Part shown: piece by piece, positions 6,935-17,700 of the stretch
Layout: each line of letters opens with the position of its first letter
How positions within the stretch are numbered: the stretch's first letter is position 1
DNA from: Bryobacterales bacterium
GTDB taxonomy: Bacteria; Acidobacteriota; Terriglobia; Bryobacterales; Bryobacteraceae
Direction: 5' to 3'
DNA length: 64,000 nucleotides
NCBI GenBank assembly: GCA_020847045.1
Contig: JADLCT010000024.1
Location: forward strand, 35,930 to 99,929
Position numbers and translations under genes: made by a program
The notes under the pieces: generated by a model
Database searches by the model: none
The model's input: the letters and a program-made list of their open reading frames with translations, nothing else
Told to the model about the DNA's origin: nothing

Positions 6935-9016
6935 ATGGCGGATCCAGTAACCTTTACAGTCAACGGTAAGAGTCTGCAGGCTCCGGCGGGCACGCTGGTG
7001 ATCGATGCCTGCAAGCGCGCGGGCATCGAAATTCCCGCCTTTTGTTATTACGAGGGCCTGGCCTTGCAAGCCGCCTGCCGGATGTGTCTGGTCGAGGTGG
7101 AAAAGGCGCCGAAGCTGCTGGCCAGTTGCACGCTTCCGGTGGCCGAGGGCATGGTGGTGCAAACCGAGTCTCCGGTGGTGGTGCAGGCGCGCAAGTCGAT
7201 GCTCGAATTCCTGCTGACAAACCATCCGCTGGATTGTCCGGTGTGCGACAAGGGCGGCGAGTGCGAACTGCAGGACATGTCGTTCCGCTACGGCGCCGGG
7301 GAAAGCCGCTTCACGGAAATGAAGCACCACGTGGACGAGAAGCAGTGGTCTCCGGTGGTGTATTTCGACGCGCCGCGCTGCATTCTCTGCTACCGCTGCG
7401 TGCGGATTTGTGACGAGGGTCTGGGCGTGAAGGCGCTGGGGGTCACCAACCGTGGCGCCTATTCCGAGATCACTCCCAACAAGGGCGACCATCTCGATTG
7501 CGATGAATGCGGCGCTTGCATCGACATCTGTCCCGTGGGCGCGCTCACCAGCGGCATTTACCGTTACCAGACGCGTCCGTGGGAGATGGAGCATACTGGC
7601 ACGATCTGCTCGCACTGCGGCGACGGCTGCAAGACGACGCTGGGCGTGAAGAACGATGAGATTCTGCGGGGCAACAACCGGGACCGTTCCGGCATCAACG
7701 GCGAATTCCTGTGCATAAAAGGCCGCTATGCGTTCGACTACGTGAGCCACTCCGAACGGCTGCAATCGCCGCTGCTGCGCTCCGGCGGCAAGCTGGAAGA
7801 GGTGAGCTGGTCCAAGGCGCTGGCCCATGTGGCGCAGAGGTTCGGTGAGATCAAAGCGTCCGGAGGCAGGTTCGGCGTCATCGGCGGCGAACATTCGACG
7901 AACGAGGAAAACTACTACCTGCAGAAGTTCGCGCGCGCCGGACTGGGCACGCCGAACATTGACCACCGCCGTTCGGGCGACGTTCCCGCGCTGCTGGACG
8001 CGCTCCATGGACGCCAGGGCGCGCTGGCCACGGTGGACGATCTGTACAACGCCAAGGGCGTGCTGATCATCGGCGTTGACCTGGCCCAGCAGCATCCGTT
8101 GCTGGCCTTCCAGACGCGCGCCGATTCCCGGCATCATCAGGCGAAGGTGTTCACCGTGACGGAAGGTCCGGTGCGGGAAGACAAGGTGGCGGTAAGGAAG
8201 GTGCGGGCCGCGGCGGCGGACCAACTGGACGCCGTGAAGTCGCTGGGCGAGGATCTGAAGGCCGCGGGCGAGCTGGTGGTGCTGTTCGGCGATTCGATTC
8301 AGGGCGCGGCCGTGGGCGAACTGGTGGCCTTCCTTGATTCTCTGGGCGTGCCGGCGAAGTACATCTGCCTGGTGGACTACTCGAATTCGCGCGGCGCCTG
8401 TGATATGGGTCTGCTGCCGCACCTAGGACCCGGCTATCAAGCCGCGGCGCAAACGGGCATGAGCATGGCGGAGATGCTGGCAGACCCGTCACTGGACGCC
8501 TTGTGGGTGGTGGGCGCGAATCCCCTGGCCGGCGCGGCGCTTGCTTCTCAAAAAGCGTTCGTCGTCGTGCAAGATATGTTCCTCACGGAGACCGCGCAGC
8601 GCGCCGATGTCGTGCTGCCTTCCGCTTCGGCCTACGAAAAAGCGGGCACGGTAACCAACACGTGCGGCCAGGTGCAGCGTTTGCGCAAGGCCATCAGCGT
8701 CATGGGGGCCAAGGCTGACCTCGACATCTTCGGCCTGCTGGCCAGGGGCATGAACCTCGATCTCGGCCGGGCGGTTCCGGACCAGGTGTTCGAGGAGATC
8801 CGCGCCAGCGTGCACGGATATAATGTTCCCTTGCCAGTCATCGCGACGGGAGGAGCGGCGATGGCCGATCCGGTCCATGGACGCATACAGGCCGCCGCCC
8901 AGGCGCACGTGATCCAGTCGGCTCGCGACACTCTGTTCACCTCGGGTTCGTGGAGCCGGTACTCGAAGACCCTGAACGTCGTTCTCGAAGCTCCCGGCGA
9001 ACTTTACAAGCCATGA
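6935..9016 (+). CDS. nuoG: NADH-quinone oxidoreductase subunit G
   Basis: The 75-kDa iron-sulfur subunit, 693 residues. The N-terminal [2Fe-2S] domain has CYYEG...CRMC...SC ligands (N1b). It is followed by the His/Cys N5 motif HPLDCPVCDKGGEC, the N4 motif CILCYRC with CIDICPVGAL, and an additional CSHCGDGC...FLC set matching the N7 cluster found in some NuoG proteins. The C-terminal half is a degenerate molybdopterin-oxidoreductase-like domain. The stop overlaps the nuoH start by the ATGA arrangement. Confidence 0.93.
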   Translation: MADPVTFTVNGKSLQAPAGTLVIDACKRAGIEIPAFCYYEGLALQAACRMCLVEVEKAPKLLASCTLPVAEGMVVQTESPVVVQARKSMLEFLLTNHPLDCPVCDKGGECELQDMSFRYGAGESRFTEMKHHVDEKQWSPVVYFDAPRCILCYRCVRICDEGLGVKALGVTNRGAYSEITPNKGDHLDCDECGACIDICPVGALTSGIYRYQTRPWEMEHTGTICSHCGDGCKTTLGVKNDEILRGNNRDRSGINGEFLCIKGRYAFDYVSHSERLQSPLLRSGGKLEEVSWSKALAHVAQRFGEIKASGGRFGVIGGEHSTNEENYYLQKFARAGLGTPNIDHRRSGDVPALLDALHGRQGALATVDDLYNAKGVLIIGVDLAQQHPLLAFQTRADSRHHQAKVFTVTEGPVREDKVAVRKVRAAAADQLDAVKSLGEDLKAAGELVVLFGDSIQGAAVGELVAFLDSLGVPAKYICLVDYSNSRGACDMGLLPHLGPGYQAAAQTGMSMAEMLADPSLDALWVVGANPLAGAALASQKAFVVVQDMFLTETAQRADVVLPSASAYEKAGTVTNTCGQVQRLRKAISVMGAKADLDIFGLLARGMNLDLGRAVPDQVFEEIRASVHGYNVPLPVIATGGAAMADPVHGRIQAAAQAHVIQSARDTLFTSGSWSRYSKTLNVVLEAPGELYKP

Positions 9017-10227
9017 ATCCCGATCTTACGTCGATCCTCGGCAACTTTTACGTCCTGACGCTGATCAAGCTGGCCCTGGTGGCCTTCGTATTGTTGACGG
9101 CCCTGGCCTATCTGCAATGGATTGAGCGCAAGGTGATCGCGCACATCCAGTTGCGCGTGGGCCCGACGCGCGTAGGCCCGCACGGCCTGCTGCAGCCTCT
9201 GGCCGACACCATCAAGCTGCTCACCAAGGAAGATCTGGTTCCGGCGCATGTGAACAAATTCTTCTATGTGCTGGCGCCCATGATGGCCGTGTTTTTCGCT
9301 CTCAGCGCGATCGCCGTCATACCGTTCGGACCGAAGATCAACATCTTCGGCATCGAAACCTACATGCAGCTCTCGGATCTGAACATCGGGCTGCTCTATC
9401 TGCTGGCGCTCTCCGGCATGGGCGTGTACGGCATAGCGCTGGCGGGCTGGTCGTCCAACAACAAATACTCGCTCATCGGCGGTCTCCGCTCCTCGGCGCA
9501 GATGATCAGCTACGAGTTACCGCTGGCGCTGGCCATCGCCTCGCCGCTGCTGCTGGCCGGATCGCTTTCGTTGCGCGAAATTGCCGAATCGCAAGCCGGG
9601 TTCATGCTGGGCTTCATTCCGCGCTGGTCGATTTTTCAGATGCCCGCGCCGCAGATTCTCGCGTTCGTCCTGTTTATGATCGCCGGATTCGCCGAAACCA
9701 ACCGGGTGCCGTTCGATCTTCCGGAAGCCGAGAACGAACTGGTGGCCGGGTTTCACACCGAATACTCCTCGATGAAGTTCGCCAGTTTCTTCATGGCCGA
9801 GTACGCGAACATGGTGACGCTGTGCTCGGTCGCCACGCTACTTTTCCTGGGCGGCTGGTATCCACTTGTTCCAGCGCCCGTGGACGGATTCATCCCGCCG
9901 CTGCTGCTGTGGGCCGGCGGCGCGATGCTGATCTTCCACGGACTGCAACCGGCGCGCAAATGGGACAAGTACACCATGCCCGCGTTCGGGGCCGTTTTCC
10001 TGCTGGCCGGCTTCGCGTTCTTGATTCCTTTCCTGCAGCCGGTGCTGGTGCCGCTGTTCTGGTTCGTTTCCAAGGTGGGCATCCTGCTGTTCCTCTTCAT
10101 CTGGGTGCGCGCCACACTGCCCCGCTTCCGGTATGACCAGCTCATGCGCTTCGCCTGGGCCTTCATGTTTCCGGTATCGGTTGTTCATCTGTTTGCCACC
10201 GCGCTTCTGGTGGCCTTGTTGAAGTAG
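9013..10227 (+). CDS. nuoH: NADH-quinone oxidoreductase subunit H (long form)
   Basis: Membrane subunit at the junction with the peripheral arm, forming part of the quinone tunnel. Conserved motifs are WIERKVIAHIQLRVGPTRVGP near residue 36, FAETNRVPFDLPEAENELV and FIWVRATLPRFRYDQLM. At 404 residues it is longer than E. coli NuoH (about 325). The extra length is mostly at residues about 287-345, where hydrophobic stretches suggest two additional membrane segments. The ATG at 9013 overlaps the nuoG stop by 4 nt. nuoJ begins 2 nt later, so nuoI is missing here. Confidence 0.93.
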   Translation: MNPDLTSILGNFYVLTLIKLALVAFVLLTALAYLQWIERKVIAHIQLRVGPTRVGPHGLLQPLADTIKLLTKEDLVPAHVNKFFYVLAPMMAVFFALSAIAVIPFGPKINIFGIETYMQLSDLNIGLLYLLALSGMGVYGIALAGWSSNNKYSLIGGLRSSAQMISYELPLALAIASPLLLAGSLSLREIAESQAGFMLGFIPRWSIFQMPAPQILAFVLFMIAGFAETNRVPFDLPEAENELVAGFHTEYSSMKFASFFMAEYANMVTLCSVATLLFLGGWYPLVPAPVDGFIPPLLLWAGGAMLIFHGLQPARKWDKYTMPAFGAVFLLAGFAFLIPFLQPVLVPLFWFVSKVGILLFLFIWVRATLPRFRYDQLMRFAWAFMFPVSVVHLFATALLVALLK

Positions 10228-10229
10228 CC

Positions 10230-10730
10230 ATGGACGCCATACTTTTTTTCCTGTTTGCCGCCATCGCCGTTGTTTCGGCGATCAACGTCGTGGTGCAACG
10301 CCACCCGATTTCGAGCGCCCTTTCGCTGGTCGGCGTCATGGGTTCGCTCGCCGTGCTCTATTTGCTGCTTGGCGCCGAATTCATCGCCGCGGCGCAGATG
10401 ATTGTCTATGCGGGCGCGATCATGGTGCTCTTCGTGTTCGTCATCATGCTGCTGAACACCGGCGCTGAGCAGTCCTCCCGAAAGGGCAAAGTTCTGACTA
10501 TCGTGGCCATGCCGCTCCTGGTGATTTTTCTGGGTGTGGTGAGCTACATCATCCAGCGCGGGTTTCCGGACTCGCCCCTGGTCAAATTCGGCGAATTCAC
10601 CGGCGGCGGACCGAAGGATGTGGGTATGGCGCTGTTCACGCGCTACCTGCTTCCGTTCGAGGTCACCAGCGTGTTGATTCTGATTGCCATCATCGGCGCC
10701 GTGGTTCTGGCGCGGAAGGAGATGGAATAA
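10230..10730 (+). CDS. nuoJ: NADH-quinone oxidoreductase subunit J
   Basis: Membrane subunit of complex I, 166 residues with five predicted transmembrane helices. Recognisable by HPISSALSLVGVMGSLAVLY and by AEFIAAAQMIVYAGAIMVLFVFVIML, which carries the pi-bulge helix of the family. It starts 2 nt after nuoH and ends 4 nt before nuoK. Confidence 0.92.
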   Translation: MDAILFFLFAAIAVVSAINVVVQRHPISSALSLVGVMGSLAVLYLLLGAEFIAAAQMIVYAGAIMVLFVFVIMLLNTGAEQSSRKGKVLTIVAMPLLVIFLGVVSYIIQRGFPDSPLVKFGEFTGGGPKDVGMALFTRYLLPFEVTSVLILIAIIGAVVLARKEME

Positions 10731-10734
10731 CCCG

Positions 10735-11061
10735 ATGCCTCCCCTGCCCGTTCCGGCGGCGGTGCCGCTTTCCTACTATCTGATCCTGAGCGCCGTGCTG
10801 TTTGCTCTGGGCGTCGCCGGCTTTCTGTTCCGCCGCAGCCTGATCACGGTGTTCATGAGCATCGAGTTGATGTTGAACGCCGTGAATCTCACGTTCGTCG
10901 CGTTCTCCTATCAGCACAAGCAGGTGGATGGCCACCTGTTCACATTTTTCGTGATGGTGGTGGCCGCCGCGGAAGCCGCTGTCGGCCTGGCCATTATCCT
11001 CACCGTCTACAAGAATCGCGGCACCCTCGCCGTCGATGAGATCGATTCGCTGAAACTCTAA
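10735..11061 (+). CDS. nuoK: NADH-quinone oxidoreductase subunit K
   Basis: Small proton-path membrane subunit, 108 residues with three transmembrane helices. The two membrane glutamates of the family are present at E44 (FMSIELMLNAVNL) and E80 (VVAAAEAAVGLAI), corresponding to E. coli E36 and E72. The ATG at 10735 lies 4 nt after the nuoJ stop; the N-terminal PPLPVP extension is about 8 residues longer than in E. coli. Confidence 0.93.
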   Translation: MPPLPVPAAVPLSYYLILSAVLFALGVAGFLFRRSLITVFMSIELMLNAVNLTFVAFSYQHKQVDGHLFTFFVMVVAAAEAAVGLAIILTVYKNRGTLAVDEIDSLKL

Positions 11062-11067
11062 ACTCCG

Positions 11068-12929
11068 ATGCACCATCTTTGGCTCATCCCGTTCTTCCCG
11101 CTCGCCGGTTTCCTCGTGAACGGCCTCTTCGGCAAGCGCCTGTCCAAAGGCGCCGTCGGCATGGTGGCCATCGGCAGCGTCGTGTTGTCTTTTCTCTGGG
11201 CGCTGAAGGCTCTCTTCGGACTTGCGCCGCTCGAAACCGCCCACGTGGAGCGCTACTTCACCTGGATCCAGTCCGGTTCGCTGGTCATTCCCTATGAACT
11301 GGCCGTGGACCGTCTGACGGCGATCATGCTGATGGTGGTGACCGGAATCGGTTCGCTCATCCACATTTACGCCACCGGGTACATGCACGAGGAGGAGGGG
11401 TTCTACCGCTTCTTCGCGTATCTCAACCTGTTCATGTTTTTCATGCTCACGCTGGTGCTGGCCAACAACTATCTGTTGTTGTTTGTCGGCTGGGAGGGCG
11501 TGGGCCTGTGCAGCTACCTTCTGATCGGTTTCTACTTCCTGAAACACTCGGCCTCGACGGCCGGGAACAAAGCCTTCATCGTGAACCGCATTGGCGATGC
11601 CGGTTACTCCGTGGCGATCTTCCTCATCTTCCTGACCTTCGGCACGCTTGATTTCCCCAAAGTGATGGAAGCGGCCAAGGCGCTGCCGGTGGAAGCATCC
11701 GCCGGGATCCTTACGGCCATCTGCCTGCTGCTGCTGGTGGGCGCGACGGGCAAGTCGGCCCAGGTACCGCTCTACGTCTGGCTGCCGGACGCCATGGAAG
11801 GCCCGACGCCGGTTTCGGCGCTCATCCACGCGGCGACCATGGTGACCGCCGGCGTCTACATGGTGACGCGCTCGGCGGCGCTGTTCCTCCATGCGCCCAT
11901 CGCCATGGAGACGGTGGCCTGGATCGGTCTGGCCACGGCGGTGATGGCGGCGACCATCGGCATCACGCAATACGACATCAAGAAGGTGTACGCCTACTCG
12001 ACCGTTTCGCAGTTGGGCTACATGTTCCTCGCCCTGGGCGTGGGCGCCTTCTCCGCCGGCATCTGGCACGTCGTGACGCACGCCTTCTTCAAGGCGCTGC
12101 TCTTCCTGGGAGCGGGCAGCGTGATTCACGCCTTGCACCACGAGCAGGACATGCGCCACATGGGCGGTTTGCGGAAAAAGATTCCGATTACATTCGCCGT
12201 GCTCACCTGCGCATGGCTGGCCATCTCCGGCGTGCCGTTCACTTCAGGCTGGTATTCCAAGGAAGCCATTCTCGGCGCTGTGCACCATCATTCTCCGCTG
12301 ATGTATTGGATCGGCGTGGGCACGGCCGCCGTCACGGCGTTCTATGTGTCGCGCTCGATGTTCATGACCTTTTGGGGTGAATATAAGGGCCACGCCCATC
12401 CGCACGAATCACCGCCGGTGATGTGGCTGCCGCTGGCCGCGCTGGCGGTTCTGTCGCTGGCCGGAGGAGCGCTCTTCAATGTGCCGCACATTCTGGAGCC
12501 GATGTTCCCGCAGGGCCACGGCGAGCACGACTTCATGCTGGAGGTGATCGGGTCCGGCGCCGGTCTGCTTGGCATCGCCCTTGCCTACGTGATGTATGTG
12601 GCGAACCCCGGACTGCCGGCTTCCATTGCATCGTCGCTCGGAGGAGTTTACAGGTTGGTTTATAACAAGTACTACGTGGACGAGGCCTACGATGCCGCCG
12701 TGGTAAGGCCGATCGTGAACGGCTCGCGCACGGGTTTGTGGCAGTTCGCCGATGTCTGGTTGATTGACGGCATGGTGAACGGGGCCGGCAGTTTCGCCCG
12801 CTGGCTGGGCGGCGGCCTGCGGAGGTTGCAATCCGGCAGCATCCGCGCCTACGCGGCCTGGGTGGTTGCCGGGGCGGTCATCTTCATCATTGCGGCTGGC
12901 GCGATTGCCGGCGTGCAGGGAGGCCTCCG

Positions 12930-12933
<4 letters not shown>
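11068..12933 (+). CDS. nuoL: NADH-quinone oxidoreductase subunit L (proton-pumping)
   Basis: Distal antiporter-like subunit of complex I with the long lateral helix. The 621-residue length is normal. Diagnostic segments are NLFMFFMLTLVLANNYLLLFVGWEGVGLCSYLLIGFY-type helices (residues about 110-150), YVWLPDAMEGPTPVSALIHAAT near 235, and KKVYAYSTVSQLGYMFLALG. The C-terminus is hydrophobic. It overlaps nuoM by 4 nt (GTGA). Confidence 0.95.
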
Positions 12934-14460
<1,527 letters not shown>

Positions 14461-14471
<11 letters not shown>

Positions 14472-15930
14472 CTTCGTTCCCCCCTCCACCAGCGAATATA
14501 TCCGCGTGCTACCGGAGATCGTGCTTACCATTGGCGGCACGATTCTGATGGTGGCCGAGGGGTTTGCCGGGGAGCGTCACAAGCGAGGCATGGCGCCGGC
14601 CGCGCTCGCGTTCCTTCTGTTCGCGATGGGCGGCGCCGTGCTGGCGGGCATGGATCCGGGACCGGCTTTCCACAATCTGTTGATCGTGGACGGCTACGCT
14701 ACCTTCTTCCGCCTGCTGGTGCTGGCGGTGGGCGTGTTGAGCGTGCTGATCTCGGCCAGCTATCTAACGCGGGAAAACGCGGATTCAGCCGACTACTATT
14801 CGCTGATCCTGTTCTCGCTGTGCGGCCAGAGCCTGCTCGCTTCCGCCAACGAGCTGATCATGGTCTTCATCGGGTTGGAGATCAGTTCGATCGCCACCTA
14901 CGTTCTGGCCGGCTTCCTTCGCAAGGATAAGCGCAACAACGAAGCGGCCATCAAGTACTTCCTGCTGGGCTCGTTTGCCACAGCCTTCCTTCTCTATGGC
15001 GTGGGTTGGATCTATGGCGTCACGGGCACCACGAATCTTCAGGAGATCCACCGCTTCCTGAGCAGCCCAGAAAGCAGCTATTCGCCGCTGCTGATCGGCG
15101 CGTGCGCCGCCATGCTGTTTGTCGGATTCGCCTTCAAGATTTCGGCCGCACCCTTTCAGGCATGGGCGCCGGATGTGTACCAGGGAGCGCCGGCTCCGGT
15201 GAGCGCCTTCATGAGCGCCGCCCCCAAAGCGGCCGCCTTCGCCGTCTTCCTGCGCGTGTACTCGGTGGCCTTCAGCGGGCTGACCGAACGCTGGCAGCCG
15301 ATTCTATGGGCGTCGGCGCTTGCCACGATGGTGATTGGGAATTTCGCGGCATTGCGACAGAACAACATCAAGCGCCTGCTCGCCTACTCGTCCGTAGCGA
15401 ACGCCGGCTATGTACTGGTCGCCGTCGTGGCGCATACGGAAAACGGTGTGGCGGCCGCCATGTTCTACCTGGCCGCCTACGCGCTGATGAACCTGGGCGC
15501 GTTCGCCATCGTGACGCATTATGTGAACAAGGGCGAGCGGAACGCCGGCATCGACGATATGGCGGGCTTCGCGCGCCAGCAGCCGTTCGCCGCCGCGCTG
15601 TTCACCTGGTTCCTGATGTCAATGATCGGCGTGCCGCTCACCGGAGGCTTCTTCGGCAAGTTCTACATATTCAAGTCGGCCATCGATTCGAACCTCATCT
15701 GGCTGGCCGTGCTCGGCCTGCTGAACAGCGCCGTGGCCGCCTACTATTACCTGCGCATCATCGTGGTGATGTACTTCCACGAACCGGGTGAAGCGGCGCG
15801 CGAAACACTTCCCATCCCCGGCGGCATCCGCGTGGCCCTGATTGGCTCGGCGATTGGCGTGCTCATTCTTGGCGTCTTCCCCTCGGCCGTGCTCGAGTTC
15901 GCCAACCGCAGCGCCATGCTGGTCCGATAG
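14461..15930 (+). CDS. nuoN: NADH-quinone oxidoreductase subunit N (proton-pumping)
   Basis: Third antiporter-like subunit of complex I, 489 residues. Motifs are IMVFIGLEISSIATYVLAGF, the PFQAWAPDVYQGAPAPVSAF segment with its family-typical helix break, and IKRLLAYSSVANAGYVLV. The ATG at 14461 overlaps the end of nuoM by 11 nt. It is the last nuo gene; an alpha/beta hydrolase follows after 10 nt. Confidence 0.95.
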
Positions 15931-15940
15931 AGGCTGTGTG

Positions 15941-16621
15941 ATGCCGCAAGCTGCACCACCGATCGTGTTTCTACACGGCTGGTGCGGATCGCCGGTCTTC
16001 TGGCAGCCGGTGGTGGATTTTCTGGGGAGCCGCTACCGCGTGCTCGCGCCGCAACTGGCGCACGATGGCTCGCTTCCCGAGCTTCCCGGGCGCTGCATCC
16101 TCGCCGGCCACAGCATGGGAGCAACCCTGGCGCGCCGCCTGTTGCGTCACCGTCCCCAAGGCATCGCCGCGGCCATTCTTATCGATGGCCACCTGCCCAA
16201 GTTTCCGCCCGAGGCGTCCCGGCGCGAAAGCTTTCTGGCTCCTTTTCGCACTGGCTACGAGGTTGCCGCAAGCCGGTACATTGATACGCTGGCAGGTCCC
16301 GCGACGCCCGGCTGGGTGAAAGGAAAGATGTTGGAGACCGAGGCCGGCGCGGGACTCCGGGCGCTGGAATCCTTGAACGATGCCGATACCTGCGCCTGGC
16401 TGGGCACGGAAGAGGATTGTGTGAATGTGCCGGTATGGGCGTTGTGGGCAGAGCCGAGCCCTATGGCGCGTGCCGGCGGCGAGCATCGCGAATGGATGGG
16501 CCGGTGGTGCCCGAACCTGCGCTATGAATGCTGGCCCGGAGCGAGCCACTTCCTTCATCTGGATGAGCCGGGGCGCTTTACGGCGGGACTGTGCGAATTC
16601 CTGGAAGAAGCTGGAATCTAG
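15941..16621 (+). CDS. Alpha/beta-fold hydrolase (BioH/MenH-like)
   Basis: A 226-residue cytoplasmic hydrolase. It shows the HGW oxyanion strand at residues 12-14, the nucleophile elbow GHSMGA with Ser58, and the C-terminal catalytic histidine in GASHFLHLDEP. The compact size and short cap resemble BioH or MenH-type esterases, but the substrate cannot be read from the sequence. It lies 10 nt after nuoN on the same strand, so it is probably transcribed with complex I, a link I cannot explain functionally. Its stop interlocks with the opposite-strand stop at 16618 through a CTAG palindrome. Confidence 0.8.
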   Translation: MPQAAPPIVFLHGWCGSPVFWQPVVDFLGSRYRVLAPQLAHDGSLPELPGRCILAGHSMGATLARRLLRHRPQGIAAAILIDGHLPKFPPEASRRESFLAPFRTGYEVAASRYIDTLAGPATPGWVKGKMLETEAGAGLRALESLNDADTCAWLGTEEDCVNVPVWALWAEPSPMARAGGEHREWMGRWCPNLRYECWPGASHFLHLDEPGRFTAGLCEFLEEAGI

Positions 16622-16857
16622 CCGGTGAGATCAATCAGGCGGCCGGTCAGTTCCTCATCGGTTTCGATCATCCTGAGGTTAGCCTCGTAGCTGTGGCGCG
16701 CTTCCAACAGGGCGATCATGGAGTCACTCAAGCTTACCTGGTCCGCCGCGGCCCCATCGCTTGCTGACATGGGCAGCCGCGCCAGTTCCCTGGCGGTCTT
16801 TTCCAGTTTTTCTTCCGCGCGACGTAGGCCCTCCAGGCCGATTGGGGTCAGGCTCAT
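16618..16857 (-). CDS. Mini flagellar-rod-like protein (N- and C-terminal rod helices only)
   Basis: A 79-residue protein. The C-terminal half (VSLSDSMIALLEARHSYEAN, then LRMIETDEEL) closely resembles the C-terminal helix of flagellar axial proteins such as FlgC, FlgF and FlgG. The N-terminal half (IGLEGLRRAEEKLEKTAREL) resembles their N-terminal helix. The whole middle domain of a rod or hook protein is absent, and no flagellar gene is nearby. I start it at the ATG at 16857; a GTG at 16863 sits at a better distance from AAAGGA and would add two residues. Role unknown: perhaps a degenerate relic or a small self-assembling helical protein. Confidence 0.6.
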   Translation of the reverse strand: MSLTPIGLEGLRRAEEKLEKTARELARLPMSASDGAAADQVSLSDSMIALLEARHSYEANLRMIETDEELTGRLIDLTG

Positions 16858-16943
16858 CGACACTGATTCCTTTGTCTCCTCATCGGCGGGAAAGAGGGCC
16901 TCTTGACACGAATCAGGCGGCAACCATCCCTTGTGGCGCGCGA

Positions 16944-16949
16944 TACACT
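16944..16949 (+). promoter_or_regulatory. Putative -10 element (TACACT) upstream of the lipoprotein gene
   Basis: TACACT is followed by 8 nt (GTAAGGTC) and the ATG at 16958. Initiation 6-7 nt downstream would leave almost no leader, although AAGG in the gap could also act as a weak ribosome-binding site. No convincing -35 is visible at the right spacing. Confidence 0.4.
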
Positions 16950-16957
16950 GTAAGGTC

Positions 16958-17590
16958 ATGAAGGCCGTGTTCTTTCTCCGCGCCGGACTCCTGCCGGCGG
17001 CTCTTTCCGTTTTCCTCTCCGCCTGTGGCGCCCCCCCGCCCCCGGTCAAGAAGGAACCGGCGAAAGCCCCCGAACCGGTCACCGGCTTGAAGGCATTCTT
17101 CCAGATGTACAGCGCCGCGCGGCCGTGGGCCGCCGACTTGATTCCGCTCGGTTGCCACAGCCAGGAGATGACAGGCATCCCCTCGGGCGACGGTAAGTAC
17201 CCCTTGTGGAACTGCACGTTTGTTTCGGAAACCAGACGCCAGTCGAAAACCTATACCTATGCCGTGGCCAACGGCGATGGCGGCATCAACAAGGGCATCT
17301 ACGGCCGGAACGAAGAGAGCTATTCCGGACCGCGCGGGAACCAGTCGCCTTTCCCCATGCAGGCTCTGAAGAAGGACACCGACGAGGCGCTGAAGACGGC
17401 ACTGGCCACCAAAGACGCCACCGAGTATGTCAAGAAGAACCCGGACAAGCCGGTGTTCTTCATGCTCGAAAAGACGAAGGAGCTGCAAAACCCGGCCTGG
17501 CGCGTCGTGTGGGGCAACAGTATCTCCACCAGCAACTTCTCCATCTATGTGGACGCCTCCACGGGCGACTACATCAAGACCATGCGCTAG
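16958..17590 (+). CDS. Putative lipoprotein of unknown function
   Basis: A 210-residue protein with a lipoprotein signal peptide (FFLRAGLLPAALSVFLSAC, lipobox Cys near residue 25) followed by a Pro-rich linker APPPPVKKEPAKAPEP. The mature part has no motif I recognise. The last strand, YVDASTGDYIKTM, resembles the end of PepSY-like repeats, which is only a hint. I chose the ATG at 16958 because it starts the signal peptide correctly. It is probably anchored in the inner or outer membrane facing the periplasm, and it is monocistronic between the divergent rod-like gene and the EF-hand-like gene. Confidence 0.7.
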   Translation: MKAVFFLRAGLLPAALSVFLSACGAPPPPVKKEPAKAPEPVTGLKAFFQMYSAARPWAADLIPLGCHSQEMTGIPSGDGKYPLWNCTFVSETRRQSKTYTYAVANGDGGINKGIYGRNEESYSGPRGNQSPFPMQALKKDTDEALKTALATKDATEYVKKNPDKPVFFMLEKTKELQNPAWRVVWGNSISTSNFSIYVDASTGDYIKTMR

Positions 17591-17700
17591 CCGGTACGCC
17601 GGTGGTTGTCCGGCAATGTCCGGAGATCCTCTAGGACAAAATTTAGAGTCAGGTTCGAATTTCACCGGGAGACTTTGCCCCCGCGTCCGATGAGGGGAGC

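Noticed and set aside
5123..8422. A very long open frame on the minus strand opposite nuoE-nuoG
   Set aside because: It is the antisense shadow of three certain nuo genes in GC-rich DNA; its translation is rich in His, Arg and Ala with no domain.
17652..17661. GGTTCGAATT resembling a tRNA T-loop
   Set aside because: The flanking bases cannot form a T-stem and no acceptor or anticodon arm is found around it.
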